A stretch of 64,000 nt of DNA, taken from assembly GCA_026874595.1 (NCBI GenBank), contig CM049317.1, forward strand, positions 48,078,401 through 48,142,400, written 5' to 3'. The translations under genes and the position numbers were made by a program. The notes beneath the pieces are model-generated. The model did no database searches. It saw nothing but the letters and a program-made list of their open reading frames with translations, and was not told the origin of the DNA. Of this stretch, positions 58,546 through 64,000 are shown in pieces. The stretch's first letter is position 1. The number at the start of each line of letters is the position of its first letter. The DNA comes from Sipunculus nudus. Taxonomy: Eukaryota; Annelida; Sipuncula; Golfingiida; Sipunculidae.

Positions 58546-60269
58546 TGGAAAGGACCGGGAAGAGGGCTCAGCTTTTCTTCACACCATATCTGCCTATGTT
58601 GATCTTCATACAGCTGGATGACAATGCTGAGAAACTGCAGGGGTTCACGATATTCGTTCTATGATTTGCCATTACCTCTAGTGCACACCTTGCATTGTCA
58701 TATTTTATTAATATGTATGCAATCAAGAAATAAACAAAAAGAAACAACAACGACCGAGAGGCATAAATAATCCCCCGCCATATGTTTAACTTAGAATGTG
58801 TGGCATCAGTGGTGCGAGACTGACGAACGGCACGACGGACAGACGCGGACCTATTGAATTGTCCTACCTCTTTATGAAGGGGGACTAATAACATTTTATA
58901 AGCGCTACATTTGTTATGGAGACGTCTTTTCTGTTACTCATTTCTTTGTAAAATTATATTTAACCCTCCTAGTAACGCATCTTTACATGACATAATGTCT
59001 TTTTAGACTGTTCCAAATAGATGCATTTTCTATTCATATCATACCCAGCATATATCACTTTTTCACCTGATTATGAAATACATAAATGATCAGAAACCGT
59101 CAGCAATAATATTAACAGCCTTATATACTTATTGCTCGGATAAGGGGAGGTGATCCACCTTTATGAACCCTTATGACAGATTGCTTCGGTCTTGGTACAT
59201 TTGACAACAATCAATAAAAGCAGACGTTTTCCCCACACTCTTTAAATTTCACGTCTCCTTTCTAGAAATTATAGTTATATATGTGTGTCGTGATGGTCAT
59301 AGCTATGTTATTCTCTTCCATAAAGTCTAATACAATATGACACACTATAATACGCTACAAAAGGGAGGATCTGATACAATGTTGGATCAGTTTATTCTCT
59401 TATGAACATAAGAAAGTTATATATATTTTTTAATTTTCTATATTGAATCTTACAATAAAACGATTATTCATGCATTGGATTATTGAGTTTTGACGTTAAG
59501 ACTGTCGTTTTCAGGGACACATGTCTTAATGTTGGAGCGTCAGAATCACCTATAGATACATATTTATTTTATACCTTACCATTATTGAGTTAAAGCACCT
59601 GCCTTACAAAACTGCTCTTTAAAAATAAGAAAGTCAGTGTAACCCCCTTGAATAATTAAATTAAAGAAACATTTGTAAATTTGTTTAATGTGACCTAGCC
59701 TCGCCAAAACAGTCGACATATGTCGGTTTCTATTATTTTTTTTATAACAGTCACTATGCACAAAGCAATAATTTACTCTTTATAGAATTAGAGATATGTG
59801 ACTTATGGGTCAATAAATATGACACCCATAATGTGTTAGCAGCAATTAACAATACAAATAAATAAAGGAGAAAAGACGTAAGGAGTGTTGAGTCACAATT
59901 TTTCCCTTTAATTTTTTATATGGTTGTGGGTTTTACAAGACATTTAGGATGCCAGCTAACATAGTTATAAAAAGTGCCTTGTTTTCTGTTTGTAGAAAAG
60001 CATGAGAGCTCTGGTTATTTTTCTGCCTTTGGTTAAATGAACACAGGGAAGCATGTGGCAAAACTACAATTTCCGAACCAATGGGCGACCAGTTGTGGAA
60101 GTACGTTGTTTTTTTTTGTTATTGTTTTTATAATATTGTCAGTTTTTTTCCCGCTAACCTTTGCCGTGAAAATCTTTTAGAAATTTTACCTTTAATAGCC
60201 GGTTTGAAAGTTAGTTTATATGGAGATTTTGATCTAAAAGAATGAATGAATTGTGCAAAAGACTTCAGA
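58546..60269. other. AT-rich non-coding stretch with a possible foldback fragment
   Basis: 58768-58890 contains tcccccgcc, a short gacgg/gacagacg tract and gaagggggact. This may be a decayed member of the hairpin/GACG element class. Otherwise no genes or repeats recognised. Confidence 0.35.
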
Positions 60270-60785
60270 TTAATTTTTTGAGCAATACTTCGGGGGTGTG
60301 AAAGTACTGGTTTAAAAATAATATATGTAATGATTTTAAAGAGCCTCGTGCCATAAGGTCGGCGTGCAGAATATATATTATGATTTATTGATCTATATGC
60401 ACCATGGGTAGGTTTATATGTAATAGTTCACGCAGAATCTTTGTAAAAATTTAGATAAGATATTTACCGAGACATCGGTATGTAATGATTTTTGTGAGCT
60501 TTATACCAAGAGGTCGGTGTGTAAGTACTAGTTTACGCAGAATATGTGTAATGAATTTAATAAGCTATGCCCCTTGAGGTCGGTGTTCACGTTCTTGTTT
60601 ACGTTGAATAAATGTAATGATTTAATTAGCTTTGTACCATGAGGTCGATGTGCAAGTACTGGTTTATGCTCAATACATGTTATGATCTAATTAGCTATGT
60701 TCTATGAGATCGGTGTGCAAGTGCTGGTTTACGCATAATGTATGTAATGATTTAAATGAGCTGAGTATCATGAAGTCATCAACCC
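60270..60785 (+). repeat. ~66-bp tandem repeat, about 6-7 units
   Basis: The phrase gtaatgattt (or close variants) recurs at about 60482, 60548, 60614, 60679 and 60744 (spacings 66, 66, 65, 65), each followed by gagct/tagct, accatgaggtcggtgtgcaagtact-type text. A more diverged unit precedes at about 60327. Non-coding. Confidence 0.9.
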
Positions 60786-61726
60786 CTCTTTCAACCACAG
60801 AGGCATTTCTGACCGGCCATTAGGCATAAAAAAGGTATATCCAATGACATGCAATTTCGTCAGTCATCGTTTATATCAATCTTATTGTGGAATCCTTGTC
60901 AATGAAGAGTGGCTTTGAACCTTTGCACAACAAAGATGTAACCATGGTGACATTAAGGATGTGACTTTGGCCAGGACAATCAATATCACATCCGTCAAGC
61001 ACAGCCCTTTAATAAGAAATACCGAATGATCGAAAAAGTAGTTCGTCCATCAGAGGGAACTACTTCATGATGGATCATCCGCCTTGTACTAGGAAGCTGA
61101 TCACTAAAATAAATCCACCTCAGAGGGGTTTATACTAGATCCGGGGAGGGATAAACAATAAATTACTTAAGTAATACATCTTTATATAAGCCATGGATAT
61201 TTTCCCGATGGAATTAATGTGATCAATTCCCAAGTGGTTTGCTTTGGTATATTCGGCCCTTTTTCAATTAAATGGCCTGTGAAAGGTTTGAAGCAATTTA
61301 ACGAATTAACGACACACACCTCAACAAAATTATGCGTTACATTATCTTATGAGAAAGCATCGCTTTTCCATGTCTATATTCAATTATGTCCACCGTAATA
61401 AAATGAAGTACTGATCCATAACAATTGCTGTATAAAAATATACATTATTTCAGCAGGACAACGTGGCACTTATCACCATGACGATTTCGTAATAAGGTTT
61501 ACGTATGTTGAAAAAAGTCCATGGGCTGTTGGTGACACTGTTAATTCAATGTGAATAAACGTATCCATACCATAAGAATGATACGTTGTTATAAAGCTTT
61601 CTGGATTTCAGTTTTATATATATACGGGGTTAGGAATAATCCAGAAGTTATTTCTTGTCGATAAAACATTGGAACGAATCTCTCCGTTCTAGTGAGATTT
61701 CACCTTTATTTTAAATGGGCACAGGC
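60786..61726. other. AT-rich non-coding stretch
   Basis: No genes recognised. A small inverted pair tccatca/tgatgga near 61047-61076 is the only structure noticed. Confidence 0.4.
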
Positions 61727-61790
61727 GGGGTTCCAACTATGGAACTTAAGCTCCGAAGTCCAAGGGTTCCCCGCAAGCTAAGTTTGCGAA
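61727..61790 (-). repeat. Possible tRNA-derived SINE fragment
   Basis: On the minus strand TAGCTTGCGG (61780-61771) is A-box-like and AGTTGGAACCCC (61738-61727) is B-box-like, with about 33 bp between them, a normal tRNA spacing. It directly abuts the 62-bp array. Neither box is perfect and no acceptor stem was found, so the call is tentative. Confidence 0.35.
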
Positions 61791-62370
61791 ACTAAGTTAT
61801 TGATTCAATTATCGAATTGTTAAAGATATTTTCCAAATATCTGACGTTTATTGATTACAGATAAGTCAATAATCAAGCTCTTAAAGATGTTTGTTCCAAT
61901 ATCTGACGTTTATTAACTACAGATAAGTCAATCATCAAGTTGTTAAAGATATCTGTTCCAATATCTTACGTTTATTAACTACAGATAAGTTAATCACCAA
62001 GTTTTTAAAGATATATGTTCCAATATCTGACGGTTATCAACTACAGATAAGTCAATCATCAACTTTTTTAAGATATCTGTTCCAATATCTGATGGTTTTC
62101 AACTACACTACAGATAAATCAATCATCAAGTTGTTATAGACATCTGTTCCAATATCTGACGTTTATCAACTACAGATAAGTCAACCATCAAGATTTAAAG
62201 ATATCTGTTCCAATATCTGACGTTTATCAACTACAGATAAGTCAATCATCAAGTTTTTAAAGATTTCTGTTCCAATATCTGACGGTTATTAACACAGATA
62301 TGTCAATCATCAAGTTTTTTAGATATCCGTCTCAATATCTTACGTTTATTAATTACAAATAATTCCTTCT
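61791..62370 (+). repeat. 62-bp tandem repeat, about 9 units
   Basis: Anchors ctgacg(t/g)tta at 61841, 61903, 61965, 62027, 62089, 62158, 62218, 62280 and 62338. The period is 62 bp except for one 69-bp unit, where 'actacactacag' has duplicated. Each unit contains ctacagataagtcaat, atcaagttgttaaagatatctg and ttccaatatct. Non-coding; units are 85-95% alike by eye. Confidence 0.95.
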
Positions 62371-64000
62371 ACCCTTTTACAAATATGGGTAAGAAAAGGC
62401 AGATCCAATTTACCCATGGCCGTGAACTTTATACCATCAGCATTATCTTCACGACCATCAGGATTTCTCAATATATATATATATTAAATTTTACCACTCT
62501 TGATCTGCTTTTGGTAGTAGTTTTAAAAGATAAATATTGACATATATACATTTATTTCCTTGTTGTACCTTGAGATCCAGCAAAATTATGTTCTTGGTTT
62601 GATAAACATTTTTACTTTTTTTTTAAATTAAAAGTATCCTTTATAATTATTAAAATTATTATTATCATTTATAAATTATTATGATTACTTCGGTACTATC
62701 CGCAAGAGAGGCGTGCGTTATCAGAAAAGTTTTACACTAAATATCGAACCTGTCCATGGTTTAATTAAAAAAAATATGAGACAATCATATTTGATGGCGC
62801 GTTTATAAGTAAGAAAGGAAAATTAGATCACGGGAAAATAATTTACTTCCAGATAGTCCGGTGGCTTAGCGTCAAATTTTGGTCATATTGTTACAGACCG
62901 GATAAAAGCACCAAATTTTGTATATGGGTAGAGTACACCAAAACGGATGATTTCAGAGGGGGTACCCTCTTTTCGCATGAAAGGGGTAGGGAAGGAAAAA
63001 TAATCTTAGATCCACTACGATTTAATGAAATATAGTAAATTATATATCAAAAGAAAGCAAAAGAAGTGTTCTTTCTATCATTACCGTTTACATTGTTCTA
63101 TAATACACCTGTAGCCCAAAAAATGTAGAATGATCACGTGACAATACCTTTTCTCAATTTCGGGACTAGGAAAGCTACATGCAACCATTAAACCAAGATA
63201 TTAAGTGTAAAAACGAAAAAAAATGTGCAAATATTTTTCTTGTTTACTATTGTTGAGTTTGTGATTCAGTTTTTGGGAAAGTATTAAATGTTTATAATAA
63301 AGGATAGTTGCGTTAGCAGGTACTGGTGTTTGAACTAAATATGACCAATAAACCATATTTCCGTTCATATTTATATTTGTTCTTGTTATTCATTACAACT
63401 GATCTCTGTAAATTATTGCAAATTCAAAATGTAAACCTCTGGGCCAGCACTGAATTTTATTAGTTTGATTGCATTAAAATCTCCTTATATCTTTTGTCTG
63501 AGTTGGAGAGTATAGTCTATTAGGAATTTTTGATAACTGTCTTTGCGGCCATTGTAGTTGACTTTAATTTGGGATCCAGACTTCGCATATAGTCATGTTA
63601 TATGCTTAAATGCCATAGCAAAATATAAACGTTATCAGTCTGCAGTTATCCTGTCGTGTTCTTTATGAGCCGGATAATATACGCTCTTAATCTCCAATAC
63701 TTAATTGTGGATAATTCAATATATCCTGCCTTTTAGTCTTCCTTGAATATTGTAGTACTTTTTACAATAAATATGTCTTGCATTCTTGTTATGCAGCAAA
63801 CTCGCTTGTTTATATAGTGGTTTTCTACAATGGCTTAATAAATATGGTGTTAATTAGTTATTCATTATTTCATCTAGAGACCATGTCCTGTCGAATATTA
63901 GCCTACATTTCTTATTCTTCTCTTATTCCTGCATCCCATTACTCTTTAACTTCATACCTGTTTTTTTTTATTTTGGGAATGTAAAAATAAATACCATAGA
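62371..64000. other. AT-rich non-coding stretch to the window end
   Basis: Contains a short (TA)7 near 62471-62485. No gene, RNA or long repeat recognised. The small frame at 63778-63984 is hydrophobic, AT-driven and without family resemblance. Confidence 0.4.

Noticed and set aside
1-64000. CRISPR array
   Set aside because: All tandem arrays here have contiguous similar units without unique spacers, and the sequence is eukaryotic in character.

Overview
This window reads as AT-rich, gene-poor eukaryotic nuclear DNA, most likely from a lophotrochozoan and probably a bivalve mollusc. That placement is an inference. It rests on the dense dispersed non-autonomous elements that combine tandem core repeats, (GACG/GACA)n microsatellite tracts and terminal hairpins, an architecture known from bivalve 'pearl'/Helitron-like elements. 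It also rests on the mixture of L1-like and CR1/RTE-like LINE relics and on the lack of any long open frame outside retrotransposons. I could not identify a single host protein-coding exon with confidence.

Layout. 1-420: end of a core-repeat element with an ACGG tract and hairpin. 2568-7496 (minus): a nearly full-length but inactivated L1-like LINE with ORF1 (coiled coil, RRM-like, C-terminal domain), ORF2 (AP endonuclease, reverse transcriptase, CCHC-like end), polyadenylation signal and poly(A) tail. 8711-10540: a composite element with perfect 11-bp terminal inverted repeats and a ~180-bp core array, interrupted by another repeat element. 10780-11765 (plus): a decayed CR1/Jockey-type reverse transcriptase. 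11.8-22.4 kb: AT-rich non-coding DNA with a long (TA)n tract and one CpG-rich patch. 22.4-23.0 kb: a two-copy dispersed repeat. 23.96-25.53 kb: a 52-bp minisatellite of about 30 units with higher-order structure. 27.24-27.40 kb: a short 48-bp array. 31774-32796: a hAT-type element with 23-bp inverted repeats and a near-perfect 8-bp target duplication, carrying a GC-rich interior block. 32.9-37.65 kb: a cluster of related core-repeat and foldback elements plus a tRNA-derived SINE-like head. 39548-39722: a small hAT-like MITE. 42123-42950: another hairpin/(GTCC)n/143-bp core element. 43-57.5 kb: mainly unique AT-rich DNA with microsatellites. 57600-58545 (minus): a LINE C-terminal relic. 60.3-60.8 and 61.8-62.4 kb: two further tandem arrays (66 bp and 62 bp).

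There is no operon-like or pathway logic here: the biology is that of transposable elements. The most interesting signal is that several elements with different core sequences share one modular plan (tandem core, then a GACG/GACA tract, then a terminal hairpin). Many of the cores carry the same 12-bp palindrome GGTGGCGCCACC, seen five times perfectly and three times with one mismatch.
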